64,000 bases of DNA from Semisulcospira habei (lineage: Eukaryota > Mollusca > Gastropoda > Semisulcospiridae), in assembly GCA_036245525.1 (NCBI GenBank), contig BTPG01000004.1:46888823-46952822 (forward strand), written 5' to 3'. Shown here in pieces: positions 52,111 to 62,650 of this stretch. Both the position numbers and the translations under genes were made by a program. Below the pieces are notes generated by a model. The model did no database searches and was not told where the DNA came from. It saw nothing but the letters and a program-made list of their open reading frames with translations. Position 1 is the stretch's first letter. The number at the start of each line of letters is the position of its first letter.

Positions 52111-53121
52111 ATGACGTCCTGTGGTGAAAGCCGGAAGTCTTCGGAAGCCACAGGACCGAGCCGCCTCTCTCTATCCAAGGACACAACCATGGGCACATCG
52201 AATGTCAAGACCATGTACCAGAGCGGCAAGGCCGCCCAGATAGCAGCAGAAATGCAAAAGTACAACCTTTCCCTGCTAGGTATCAGTGAAGCCAGATGGG
52301 CGCAGTCTGGCCAAAAAAGGCTGTTAAGTGGGGAGATGATTCTGTATTCAGGTCATGAAGAGGAGAATGCCCCCCATACAGAAGGAGTAGCATTCATGCT
52401 GTCACCAGTGGCACAGAGAGCGCTGATGGGCTGGGAATCTCGTGGGCCAAGAATTATCACAGCAGCCTTTAGAACCAAGAAAAAGATCAAGCTGAACGTC
52501 ATCCAGTGTTATGCTCCCACTAATGACAGTGACGAGGAAGAGAAACAAGAGTTCTACGACCGACTCCAGAGTGCTGTGGACAAATGTGCGGAGCGAGACA
52601 TCGCCATCATCATGGGCGATTTTAATGCCAAAATAGGGGAGGACAACACCGGATATGAAGAGGTGATGGGGAGACAGGGACTAGGGGAGATGAGTGAGAA
52701 AGGGGAGAGGTTTGTAGACTTTTGTGCTCTAAACAGACTTGTCATTGGAGGCAGCATCTTCCCACACAGAAAAGTACACAAAGCAACTTGGGTCTCACCT
52801 GAACTTACTACAGAGAACCAAATAGACCATATCTGCATTAGCAAGAAATTTAGAAGATCCCTTCAAGTTGTTCGAGTGAGGAGGGGAGCAGATGTCGCCT
52901 CAGACCACCATCTGCTTACCTTAAGAATAAAGCTCAAGTTAAAGAAAAGCTGCACAGAGACAACAAGAAGACAGCACTATAATGTAGGCCTCCTGAGAGA
53001 GACTGGAGTGAGAGAAGAGTTCAAACTGGTGCTGTCCAACCGGTTTCAAGTGCTACAGGAGCTAGTAAATGAAGAGGAGGTGATCACCACAGAGCAGCAG
53101 TGGAAGGCAGAGAGGCGCTGA
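52111..53121 (+). pseudogene. RTE LINE endonuclease domain
   Basis: 336-codon frame with an APE-type endonuclease: SNVKTMYQSGKAAQIAAEM, LLGISEARWAQSGQKRL, IQCYAPTNDSDEEEKQEFY, IAIIMGDFNAKIGEDNTGYE, QIDHICISKKFRRSLQ and GADVASDHHLLTLRI. The catalytic E, D, N and H-bearing motifs are all present. This nuclease would nick the target DNA. The frame ends at a TGA after a shift; the RT follows in another frame. Confidence 0.93.
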
Positions 53122-55116
53122 ACTCAACCTTCAAAGACACTGTAGGGTTCAGGAAACACCATCACAAGGACTGGCTGTTGGCACAGACCTTGAAGAAGAT
53201 AGAAGTGAGGAAGCAGAAGAAAGCAGTTGTCAACAACAGTCGCACGAGAGCAGCCACAGCAAGGGCACAGGAGGAATACTCGGAAGCCAACCGCGAGGTG
53301 AAGAGGAGTATCAGGGCAGACAAGAGGGCCTACACAGACGGCCTTGCAGCAGAGGCAGAAAAGGCAGCAGGCAGCGGCAACATTTAACACTCTACGACAT
53401 TACCAGAAGATTGTTGGGCAAGTATGGCCATACAGAAAGACCAGTAAAAGATAAAGAAGGTAAGCCTATTGCAGACAGAGCAGACCAACTCGACAGATGG
53501 GCCGAGTATTTTGAAGAGTTACTGAACAGACCCAGCCCACCCGACCCCCCAGACATCCAGCCAGCAGAGACCGACCTACCCATCAGCTGTGACAGGCCCA
53601 GCCGGGATGAGATCAGAAGAGCAGTGGCATTTTTTAAGAATGGCAAAGCAGCAGGGCCAGATGGCATCCCAGCGGAGTCTCTGAAAGCAGACCTAGAGAC
53701 AACAGTGGAGATGCTGTACCCACTGTTTGGAAAGATCTGGGAAGAGGAGGTGATGCCAGCTGACTGGAAGGAGGGATACCTAATCAAGCTTCCCAAGAAA
53801 AGCGACCTCAGCAAGTGTTCCAACTACAGAGGAATCACGTTGCTGTCAGTACCAGGAGAGGTCTTCAACACGATCATCCTGGAGAGAATGAAGAGCTCCG
53901 TTGACGCCCAGCTGAGAGACCAGCAAGCAGGATTCAGGAAAAACCGATCATGTACAGACCAGATCGCCACTCTCCGCATCATCATGGAACAGTCTCTGGG
54001 GTGGAGCTCCCCGCTGTATGTCAACTTTGTGGATTACGAGAAAGCATTTGACAGCGTGGACCGAGAGACTCTGTGGAAACTCCTACGACACTACGGTGTA
54101 CCCACAAAGCTCGTCCGCCTGATCAAGAGCAGCTACAATGGCATGACATGTCGCGTGATCCACGAAGGGCAGTTCACCAGTGAGCTCCAGGTCAGAACCG
54201 GTGTCAGGCAGGGGTGTTTGCTGTCTCCGTTCCTCTTCCTACTGGCCATAGACTGGGTCATGAAGAGGACCACAGAGCACAGACTAAGTGGAATACAGTG
54301 GACACTGTGAACACAGCTTGACGACCTCGATTTTGCAGACGACTTGGCTTTACTGTCCCACACTCATCAACAAATGCAGGACAAGACCACAAGGTTTGCT
54401 GACATCTCGCCCCAAGTGGGCCTCACCATCCACAAACAGAAAACAAAGACAATGAGGCTGAACGCAACCAGGGAAGAACCAGTCTTGCTTTCTGGCACCC
54501 CGTTGGAGGAGGTGGAGTCCTTCACCTATCTTGGGAGCATCATAGACAAAAAAGGCTGCACTGATGCAGATGTTAGAGCACGAATCGGTAAAGCCAGAGG
54601 AGCCTTTCTCCAGTTGAAAAAGTGTGGAGTTCCAGAGAGCTGTCACAACACACCAAAGTCCGGATTTTCAACTCCAACATAACAGCAGTTCTCCTATATG
54701 GAGCAGAGACTTGGAGATTGACAAAAACCACAGTCAACAGAGTACAAATCTTCATAAACAGTTGCCTTAGAAGAATTTTGAAAATCCACTGGCCAGAGAA
54801 GATCAGCAACGTCAGACTCTGGGAGAAAATAGAGCAAATAACAGCAGAGAATGAAATTGGGCGAAGAAGATGGGGATGGATTGGTCACAGTCTGAGAAAG
54901 CCAGTTTCCAGTATCACTAGGCAGGCATCGTCATGGAACCCCCAGGGAAAGAGGAAAAGAGGCAGGCCGAGAAACACCTGGCGTCGAGACCTCCAAGCAG
55001 ACATCAAGAGACTGGGAACCACCTGGGGTAAAATCGAAGGAGAAGCACAGGACAGGAGTCGCTGGAGGTCTCTCGTCGACGGCCTATACCCGGGGTGGGG
55101 TGACAGGCGTAAGTAA
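53100..55116 (+). pseudogene. RTE LINE reverse transcriptase (broken)
   Basis: 53100-53387 encodes the linker. 53411-54310 encodes RT motifs: FKNGKAAGPDGIPAESLKA, YRGITLLSVPGEVFNTIILE, QAGFRKNRSCTDQIATLR, NFVDYEKAFDSVDRETLWKL and TGVRQGCLLSPFLFLLAIDW. A TGA at 54308 precedes LDDLDFADDLALLSHTHQQM (the catalytic box); the 3057-3930 copy has TGG there. A shift near 54620 leads to the final frame 54622-55116. The copy cannot make a full RT. Confidence 0.92.
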
Positions 55117-55124
55117 GTAAGTAA

Positions 55125-55136
55125 GGAGAGAACAGT
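55125..55136. repeat. 12-bp target duplication of the RTE LINE (right)
   Basis: GGAGAGAACAGT. Confidence 0.9.
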
Positions 55137-55226
55137 GCACTGAATCAGCATACACTCGAACTATACACTATTTAATACACTAATAATAGAGTCAAAGTAA
55201 CTCTTCAAAAAACACAAAACCTATTA

Positions 55227-55937
55227 CAGTGGAGTCCGCTTAACACAAATTTCTGGGGACACGGAAAATCACTTCGTGTTAACCGTATTTCGTGTTAACC
55301 AATATGGCCTCAAAATTGATCACGGCCCTCAAGGAGAAAGTGTGTAAGACGTGTGCGTGAATGAGTACCAGGTTAAAAGTGCACATTATCGTACTTTCTA
55401 TGCATACCTTCAGCTCGCTAGGAAAACAAGGAAACGTGTACAGCTCGAGTATTTAATGTAAATCCATCAGGTAAAATCCATACTAAGTTACAATCCTCAG
55501 GTAAAAGCAACACAGGCTGAAGTACAATCCCGCATCGGTAAAAGGGTTGTGTTGGTACACGAATGATACAACATGAATACAGTACAGAAATGCTAGCCAA
55601 TGAGAAGACAGATTACAACAGCCGAAGGCTATTCAGCCAATCACAGACTAGAGTTCGCTCTGATCTGTCATGTGTACTTCCACAGCACGAGAGCGACAGG
55701 TGAATTGGTTTTCTGTGAATGGAATCTGTGTTCGTGTTAAACAGGTGAATAATAGTGAAATTGCTCTGGTTGGGAACCGAAACCAGCTTCGTGTAAAGCG
55801 AAATTTCGTGTTAAGCATTTCGTGTTATCAGTGAAATTTTAATACAGAATAAGAAGACCGTCGGCCGGGAATGCAAAAACGGTTCGTGTTAACCGGAATT
55901 TCGTGTAAAGCGAGTTCGTGTTAACTGGACTCCACTG
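55227..55937. mobile_element. pogo/Tigger-like MITE (711 bp)
   Basis: CAGTGGAGTCCGCTTAACAC at the left and GTGTTAACTGGACTCCACTG at the right are inverted and flanked by TA on both sides. TTCGTGTTAA or TTCGTGTAAA recurs at least six times near the ends (for example 55274, 55289, 55811, 55884), probably transposase-binding sites. No transposase frame remains. The TA duplication and CAGTGGA... ends fit the mariner/pogo group. Confidence 0.88.
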
Positions 55938-56581
55938 TATAAACACATCCTGTAGTCTGTCTTACTCGCCTTCTCCAAGTTAGAATGTTTCTTCCCTTTC
56001 TTGCGAATCGCAAGGGCTCCTTCACCCATCTTTCCTAGCTCAAATCCCTTCTTGCACAGCTAGAGTACAATAAAAACTTGTACTTGTAGCTATCTCGATG
56101 AAGCCAGAGCTTAAAGTCAGATTTATCTAGCCACGAATCTTGGAACACACACTTCCCCATATCTCTGACGAATTTTGATTAAAGAAAACTAAAACAAACG
56201 TAATATGAAAAAAAGACTGGCAACAATGAACACGTGAAGATGGATGGCGGAACTTGACTTTGACATAGAGAGTTACTTCCCTTGACCGACTTAACTTCGA
56301 GATTGATCGGCAATGGGTTCGACTTTCGCAACCGATTTTCCTTTCTGATTGTTGTCTCCGAAAAAAACTTCTTTCTTTTGCTCAGGCTTTTACGTTTTCA
56401 GGGCCTTTAGGGCCTCCAGCCACCTCTTTTTCATTTTAGGGCCTGTTAGGGGCCCCTAATTTTTGTCTTAAAATGTTAGGGCCTTTTATGGCCCTGTGCG
56501 AACCCTGCCTAAATGCTGGTCTGTAATGTCAGGTGACACTGCCATTCAAGACTTCCACTGAGAGGACACCTGAGGACACTT
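55938..56581. other. Intronic sequence, no feature seen
   Basis: Mixed composition; a run of GGGCCT/AGGGCC repeats at about 56400-56500. No frame or transposon end. Confidence 0.45.
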
Positions 56582-56795
56582 TTAACTCATTCAGCCTGAC
56601 GCACGTATTGCCCAAATTTTGGAGGCGTCATCTAACGACTATGCACCTGTTGCAGGAGATGAATCGACCATGATAATTCAAGGGTAGTGCCAGATTAGCT
56701 TGGCACCGACAGGCACCAAGCTAATCTGGCACTACCCTTGAATTATCTTGGTCGACCCATCTCCTGCTGTAGTGTGTCAGGGCTAAATGGGTTAA
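56582..56795. repeat. TTAA hairpin MITE family I, full copy
   Basis: 214 bp from TTAACTCATTCAGCC to GGGCTAAATGGG-TTAA. Core TTAGCTTGGCACCGACAGGCACCAAGCTAA. The long flank is on the left. Confidence 0.88.
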
Positions 56796-56916
56796 GACAA
56801 CATTTTCTTGCAAAAAAAAGGGTGACTGCTCAAAAGTTCTACTACAATAATTTTTTTTTAATGCAACATGGAAGTTCCAACACTGCAGAGCAGCACAACT
56901 TCAGTACTAATGCTTT

Positions 56917-57130
56917 TTAACCCATTTAGCCCCAACACCCTACAGCAGGAGATGGATTGACCATGATAATTCAAGGGTAGTGCCAGATGAGCTTGGCGCC
57001 TTCAGGCGCCAACCTCATCTGGCACTACCCTTGAATTATTTTGGTCGATCCATCTCCTGCAGCATGTACATAGTCTTTAGGTACCACCTCCAAAATGTGC
57101 AAAATGCGGCCCTTGTGCCAAATAGGTTAA
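56917..57130. repeat. TTAA hairpin MITE family I, full copy, opposite orientation
   Basis: 214 bp from TTAACCCATTTAGCCCC to CCAAATAGG-TTAA. The long flank is on the right, so it is inverted relative to its neighbour 121 bp away. Confidence 0.88.
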
Positions 57131-57155
57131 CATGACACAAATATGGTTAACTCAC

Positions 57156-57284
57156 TGAAAGGAATTCGGGTGGGTCCACGAGGATACAGGGTCTACGTCC
57201 TTCCACTTTTTGTCATCCACGAAACTCAGGAGCTCACTCTCTTTCCTTGCGCCTTGGAACACACGGAACTCCCCATTCCTGATG
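57156..57284 (-). CDS. TMX1: TMX1-like exon b: thioredoxin C-terminus and linker
   Basis: 129-nt exon with acceptor aaatgcag and donor GTGAGTT. It encodes the last strand and helix of the thioredoxin fold (RNGEFRVFQGARKESELLSF), then a lysine-rich DDKKWKDVDPVSSW stretch. That matches the TMX1 layout, where DGEFRRYQG and EPVSSW occupy the same places. It ends in CA; the A of the next exon completes a Gln codon. The hairpin MITE 56917-57130 ends 26 bases downstream of its donor side. Confidence 0.9.
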
Positions 57285-57575
57285 CTGCATTTAGAACATA
57301 AAATAATAACAAACTTCATACATAACTAAACGTCAGGTGACCAACATTTGTGTGTTGTTGCATCTGAAGCAATTTAAATAGAAACATGGTCTAAATGCTT
57401 AAAACAAAGATTTATGTTGCAAAATGTTGTAGCATAGTGATGTCTTTTAGAGTATGGAATCAAAATATAATAACTTTAGGTTTCACACATTTGTTTACAA
57501 AACAAAAAAGTATGCTAAACTTTTTGGCATGAACTCACAGTAGAAAAAAAAACACTTGAGAGAATGTTTTCTCAC

Positions 57576-57621
57576 TGATAGATTGTAGGCAAGGAGGTGA
57601 CCAGAAATCTGCCGCTGAGTC
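57576..57621 (-). CDS. TMX1: TMX1-like exon a: end of thioredoxin fold
   Basis: 46-nt internal exon. Acceptor aaatttcag precedes the exon and donor GTGAGA follows it. Entering in phase it reads LSGRFLVTSLPTIY and ends CA, which the next exon's first base completes to CAC (His). SLPTIY contains the cis-proline segment of the thioredoxin fold that packs beside the active site. The upstream exon, which must end with G to complete the Gly codon, was not found between here and 58845. Confidence 0.88.
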
Positions 57622-57639
57622 CTGAAATTTAAAATTAAA

Positions 57640-58066
57640 ACAAGATGAGGTTTCCATCCCAAAGTCTACTGTATTGTTTGGAGCTCACGTGTTTTTCTTT
57701 TAGGAACATTTTGAGTTGTTCATATTTTAATGTTCATCCTTCTGATCCATTTCCCTCCTCTCTAAACCAACCTCTGATCAACACACGCCGGCACACACAC
57801 ATAAAGACAGATACACGGCGCTTCCCGCCATTAGTACGCTCTATGGGCTCATGTAGAGAGAGGAATTTTGAAGAAGAATAGCATGAGCAGCTTGTACGCA
57901 GTGACGAATTTGATGTTTGACACTCATCCAAAAGGCACGCAGCCTCTTCCAGGGCTGTTTTCTTCCACACTGCCTCTTCCAGGACTGACTGTTTGATGGG
58001 AGTATATAGTGGATCCAAAACTTGCAAAAATGAATTATTATTCCAAAAGTTGAAGAGGTACAACGC
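57640..58066 (-). repeat. Dispersed repeat shared with 10518-10995
   Basis: Inverted relative to the other copy. Contains GGATCCAAAACTTGCAAAAA, ATGGGAGTATATAGTGGATC and GGCGCTTCCCGCCATTAGTA. Lies just upstream of exon a's acceptor. Confidence 0.72.
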
Positions 58067-58845
58067 TGGATTACTGTGATGAAGCTCTATGCCCATGCAT
58101 AAGAGTTCACACAGGGTTTTTGTATGCTACGGTCATGTCAGCGGTTTGTCTTGTGACAAATATTCCGTGTAGGCATGAGGCCACGTGCGATCATGGGAAA
58201 CGTTTTGCACGGGGTTTTAGCGAGAGTTCAGGTGAACAGATCTGTAGGTAATTCAGTACGGGGCTATACTGTCAGTGTGGGCAGATGTGTGTGAGATACC
58301 CTAGCCCGTATTCCAAGACTCTGAAACCTAGAATTCAGGTATGTTTTTATATGTATTATTAGCAGCTACCGAGTTAAAGATAGTATGCGTCAGTAACAGT
58401 TAATTCGGTTGTGTAGCATTGACTGGTTTGGTTGAGTTTGTTGGTTTGGAATTTGTTGAGATAACCGGTGATTTTCCTATGTAGTTATTTACCGAGATGG
58501 ATAACTAAGGAATGTGAGGTGTTTATGCCTAAGTCGTTATGAAGGTAGTACATGGTTGGTTTGAGTGTAGTCTTTTCCTAGTATGAAATAGCATATGGCG
58601 TGAGTGTCAGGTTATAGTCTGTTTCAATGTAGTGACAGAGTAATGGTGTGTTGCGAAGTAGTTCAGGTTATGAAGCACGTGTGTGTGAATGAATGTGTGC
58701 GATTTATTTGTATCAGCCAGGTTATGTGGCGGTGTGTGCGTCTGTTGTGCGAGAGTATGTACGTGTAACAGGGGCGAGTCTGCGTGCGTTACAATTACGA
58801 ACTCATCCAATGTCTATATCCAACGTTCCAAGTGAATAGAACGAG
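58067..58845. other. Intronic sequence, no exon found
   Basis: Searched on the minus strand for a thioredoxin active-site exon with none found. Rich in GT/TG words. Ends at element C. Confidence 0.45.
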
Positions 58846-59112
58846 AAATGAATTTTTCTCTAAAATGTATTTTTTCGAAAAATACTTCCTGATGACATTA
58901 CTACTAGGAAGCTTCGCTTAGCATATCAATTTTAGCCCCCAAAAACTTTGTTATGTCCCTCACAACAGGGGAGGCAACGCAAGTGTGTCGTTAGCAGGAT
59001 ACCCCAAGTAGCCTCCCATGCCACTCTATCCGGTGGTGCACTCACCCCTTTCCCACCAGTATCTGAGCCTTAGCTCTACTGCGGCAAGCAGGGTAGGAGG
59101 GAGTGACCTCTG

Positions 59113-59210
59113 AGTAATGTCATCGGTAAGTATTTTTCGAAAAAATACATTTTAGAGAAAAATTCATTTATTTTCTCAAATTTATTACCGATGACATTAC
59201 TACGAGGAAG
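59113..59210. repeat. DIRS C internal complementary region
   Basis: GTAATGTCATCGGTAAGTAT...GAGAAAAATTCATTT is the reverse complement of the left end at 58846. The second half TATTTTCTCAAATTTATTAC predicts the unseen right end, GTAATAAATTTGAGAAAATA. Confidence 0.88.
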
Positions 59211-59328
59211 AATGATGAATAGATGGAGGGTGCCGCAAGCTTAGTACACCCCCCACCCCCCCCCCCCCCACCCCACGCCAAGGCGCAAACTATCGAGACC
59301 CTTCCCTACACACCCACTCCCGACAATT

Positions 59329-60395
59329 TTAGCTAGGCGTTACCCATGGCGCCTGAGGCGCCAGGAGGGAGGAGTGCTGCGCCGCTGAGATATCCCCCAC
59401 AAGGCCAAGGTTGGTGCGCTGGCCAGATAGGTCTCGTAGGTAGAAGCAGGCAAAGGTAGACTCAGCCCACCAACCCACGGCTGCCACAATATCCCTCACT
59501 GCACAGTTTCTGTCAAAGGCGATGCTTGCTGCCACTGCTCGGACTTCATGAGCCCGGACCCACATCGTTTTAGCTTGCTCTGGGGCGAGCTCTTTGTATG
59601 CCGACCAAATCACCCAGCGTAGCCAGGAGGAGATTGTTTGCGCCGTTAAGTCTTGTCTGCCCGGAGCCATGGGCAGGAAAAGGCACGAGTGCCCTTGTCT
59701 TAGTGGCTTAGTTCTGCGCAGGTACACTTTAAGGACCCTGACAAGACCCTGTAGGCAGGAGTCCCGTGGCTGGTACGTCGCCTCGAGAGGTTGGACGATC
59801 ACGACTTGAGGGGTTGACGGGTTGACGCTGGAAGGCGGTTCCTTGCCACGAAGGCAGGATCCGTAAGAAGCTGCACCGAACCATCGGTCCTGCGTTGGAG
59901 ACAGGAGGGTCGCACCGAAAAGGCATGTATCTCGCTAACACAAGATGCTGTGGCAAGTGCAAGCAGGAAGCAGGTCTTCTTGGTTAGGTCTCCCAGGCGT
60001 GCTAATGGTAGGCACTCGAATCTCTCGGAGTTGAGCCAGGTGAGCACCCAGGAAAAGTCCCAGTGTGGGACCAACGAACGTGAGGCCGGCCGCTGCAGAT
60101 CGAAGTGAGACATCAGATCTGCCAAGTCTTTGCACGCTCCCGGATCCGGCAGACCCAGGTGTCAGAAAGTGTCTGCCACCATCGCCACTTCCTTTGTAGA
60201 CATTATGAGTGGAGACCCTCTGCGCCGCTGAGATCGCTTCACTGCAGCACCTGAAAAACCTCTTGCTGCGAGGGCCTGCCGGACAATCTCCAAGCGTGTA
60301 ACATCAGTCGCTCTGGGCACGGAAGAACAGCTGTTGCCTGGGCTGCTTGAGCATTGTACTCGGTGTGGGAAGGGCCAGTGGTGGATCCTTCGCAA
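59329..60395 (-). pseudogene. DIRS C tyrosine recombinase (broken frame)
   Basis: 60162-60395 gives the N-terminal RQALAARGFSGAAVKRS. 59799-60125 gives WLNSERFECLPLARLGDLTK and FLLALATASCVSEIHAFSV. 59329-59802 gives the catalytic part with VRAHEVRAVAASIAFDRNC and STFACFYLRDLSGQR. The H-x-x-R motif and Tyr are kept; frame shifts occur at about 59800 and 60130. Confidence 0.86.
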
Positions 60396-61322
60396 GGGTC
60401 AAGCGCTCGGTGGTCCAGCTCTTGGACCAACTGAATGGGACCACTAGGATCAGAATCGTATTGCTGCCCCTGAGTTTCTGAAGGACCTTGGCACCAGCAC
60501 TGTGGGAGGAAATGCGTATGTCAGGAGTCCGTCCCACGGGATGGAGAGCGCGTCTACGGCCCAGGCTTGTGGATCCAGTACGGGGACGACAAACAGTGGC
60601 AGCTCCTGTTCCATCTTGTGGTGAAGAGGTTGATCATTGGCGTCTCCCAACGCGCACCAAGTAGCTGGAAGATATCTGGGCATAGCGACCACTCTGTGTG
60701 TAACATCTGGCCTCGTCGCGAGAGAGAGACTGCTAGAACATAGAGATGGCCTGGAATGTCACGCCCGCAGGGTAATGCCCCGATCCCTGCACCACAGGAC
60801 TTTGTACCCGAGGATGCCGAGGGAGGGTGCACATGTTCCCCCCTGGTTCTGAATGTAGGCCACGACCGTCGAGTTGTCAGAAGGCACCAGCACAACCCTA
60901 TGTGCGAATCGTTCTTCCCAAACGATGAGAGCCAGCCACACCGCCTTCATCTCCAGCCAGTTGATATGTCTGTCTGCTCTTCCGTCCAGCTGCCCGAGGT
61001 AGAGGCGGACTCTCCAGCAGTAGAAGCCCCCCCCCCCTCCCCCCCCCCCCCCCCTCCCTCCTCCCCCCCCCCCCCCCCCCCAGTCTGAGCAGCTCACGTC
61101 CATGCAGATGGAAGCTGAGGAGGAAGGGAGAAGAGGGGTATCCCCGACGCCAACCAGGCACTGTCCAACCAACGCTGGAGATGAGACTGTACCAACTCAG
61201 TCCTCGGAACCAAGGTCGCTAGAATGCCCGAGGAGGGGCACCAGTGCAGGAGCAGATGAAGCTGAATCGGCCGAGCGTAGAGTCTAACCTAAGGGAAGAA
61301 GATCCGCTGCCGCGCTAGCAGG
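60396..61322 (-). pseudogene. DIRS C RNase H region (broken)
   Basis: ICMDVSCSDWGGG (first Asp), HINWLEMKAVWLALIVWEER, VLVPSDNSTVVAYIQNQGG and LYVLAVSLSRRGQ, where the usual ADS is AVS. A C-rich run at about 61028-61082 interrupts it. WETPMINLFTTRWN follows, as in elements A and B. Confidence 0.82.
61028..61082. repeat. C-rich low-complexity tract
   Basis: C homopolymers with TCCC interruptions, inserted or expanded within the RNase H region of element C. Confidence 0.92.
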
Positions 61323-61327
61323 CCTAA

Positions 61328-61829
61328 AGGCCCCGCCACACGAGCTGGTTGTGCCCCGATTTTGAAGCCGATTCCAATCCGATTGCGATCGGATGACGTC
61401 AATTATCCGATCCGGTCCCAATCGGCTGGGAATCGGTTGTCTAGAACCTGCTCTATTTTCCCGATCCGAATCGGCCCCGGTTGTAAGCTTCAACCAATCA
61501 TAGCGCGTCTCGCAAAGCATGTCGTAGTTTGCAAATGGCGGAACACGCCTGTTGTGATCAGTAACGGCCACTGCCGTTGCTGAAGTTTCACACTCCTCTT
61601 CCCGAATATGATGCAAAATTGCTGATAATGCAAGCACATCATCTTCACTGTCAAAACTAGCAGCCATTTTGCAGAACAGGTACGACTTTGATCTTCGATT
61701 CAAACCGGTCGGCTAAACAAGTCGGGAAATGTGTGGCAGTGCACACGTTTTTTTAGTCCGGCCCGATCACCCCTCGATTCGAAACTGATCGGGAATCAGC
61801 CTCAAAACCGGGCATGTGTAGCAGGGCCT
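61328..61829 (-). mobile_element. Harbinger-like MITE in DIRS C (502 bp)
   Basis: AGGCCCCGCCACACGAGC on the left and TGTGTAGCAGGGCCT on the right, with TAA duplicated at 61325-61327 and 61830-61832. The minus strand starts a frame with MAASFDSEDDVLALSAILHH and runs about 120 codons into the terminal repeat. Same family as 8236-9256 but without tandem duplication. The filled site aligns to uninterrupted sequence in elements A and B. Confidence 0.88.
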
Positions 61830-61832
61830 TAA

Positions 61833-62650
61833 CAGTCGGAGCCAGGCCCTGGCCAGTAGAGCTTCCGCGTGACACGCTCCGAGTGACCCTTCCACTATGC
61901 TCTGTATCCGTTCACTGGTAGTCGTACCCGGTTGATGTCGGGTCAGGAAATCCATGCCTAGGTGGACAAACCGGCGAGAAGGTACCAGGTCGGGCTTGCC
62001 TCTGTTGACCAGGAAACCTAGGCGACGGAGCAGAGTCAGCGGGGCATCTGTTGGTCTTCAAAACCCTCGCCATCTGGTTCCGTAATAGCAGGTCGTCCAG
62101 ATAGTTGGACGTCGGGCTGGAAGCCACTTGCCGGAACCTTGCCACCACACCGTCCATAATCCTGGTGAAGACCCACGGGCTGAGGTTAAGTCTGAGAGGT
62201 AGGGCCCGAAACTGGTAAATTACCCCACGGAAGGCGATGCGCAGGTACGCTGCGACACCGGATGGAAGGGTACATGCAGATACACGTCCATGAGGTCGAG
62301 GCTCACTGCGAAGTCCTCAGAGCTCTGACTGTCTCCATCCTGAAGCGCGGGGCCGAAATGTTCTTGTTTAGGGCCGCAGGTCGATAACCGGCCGCCATTT
62401 CCCTCCGGGCTTGGGGACGAGAAAGAGTCGACTGTAGAATGCTGCGGAGTCGGGACGCAAAACCACCTCCGTGGCCTCCTTCTGTAATAGGGTCGTCACC
62501 TCGCCCTGCAATGCTGTCGTCTTGTCCTGCTCTCCCTGTACTCGCGTCCACAGGGGTGAGTGTCTCAACGGTGGAGGGGGGGACGACTGGAAGGAGCTCC
62601 GCAGGCCCTCCGTGACAATCAACAGAATCCAAGAGTCGTCCGTAACCAAC
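61833..62650 (-). pseudogene. DIRS C reverse transcriptase (broken)
   Basis: 61912-62157 holds SSPTSNYLDDLLLRNQ (catalytic box). 62368-62649 holds FYSRLFLVPKPGGKWRPVID. Between them FGLNLSPWVFTRIM-like sequence is recognisable at about 62160-62200. Shifts break the frame at about 62160 and 62340. Confidence 0.84.

Larger units (their letters stand above)
51832..55124 (+). mobile_element. Full-length RTE-like LINE, defective
   Basis: 3293 bp between perfect 12-bp duplications, the usual size of RTE elements, ending in (TAAG)n rather than poly(A). It encodes an endonuclease and RT but has shifts at about 53100-53120, 53390 and 54620 and a stop at 54308. Inserted in the intron between exons b and c, antisense to the gene. 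Confidence 0.93.
26494..57621 (-). other. TMX1: 3' portion of a TMX1-like gene (six exons)
   Basis: Six minus-strand segments with consensus acceptors and GT donors join in a single open frame of 183 residues plus a split Gly codon. In order they give the end of a thioredoxin fold (SGRFLVTSLPTIYH), a linker ending PVSSW, a membrane-proximal hydrophobic segment, a transmembrane helix and a charged cytosolic tail. Known family: TMX1 and TMX4 are ER membrane thioredoxin-like oxidoreductases; the order and many residues fit TMX1 (GRFIITALPTIYH, EPVSSW and LPVWGSYTVFAL in the human protein, from memory). The exons carrying the signal peptide and the CxxC active site are not in the window and should lie right of element C. 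Introns, 5' to 3': 291, 5931, 597, 1157 and 22598 nt; the last contains nested DIRS elements. The symbol is by resemblance; TMX4 is the alternative. Confidence 0.88.

Noticed and set aside
57622..58845. Upstream TMX1-like exon with the thioredoxin CxxC
   Set aside because: No minus-strand segment with a Trp-Cys-x-x-Cys frame and splice sites was found; it is presumably beyond element C.
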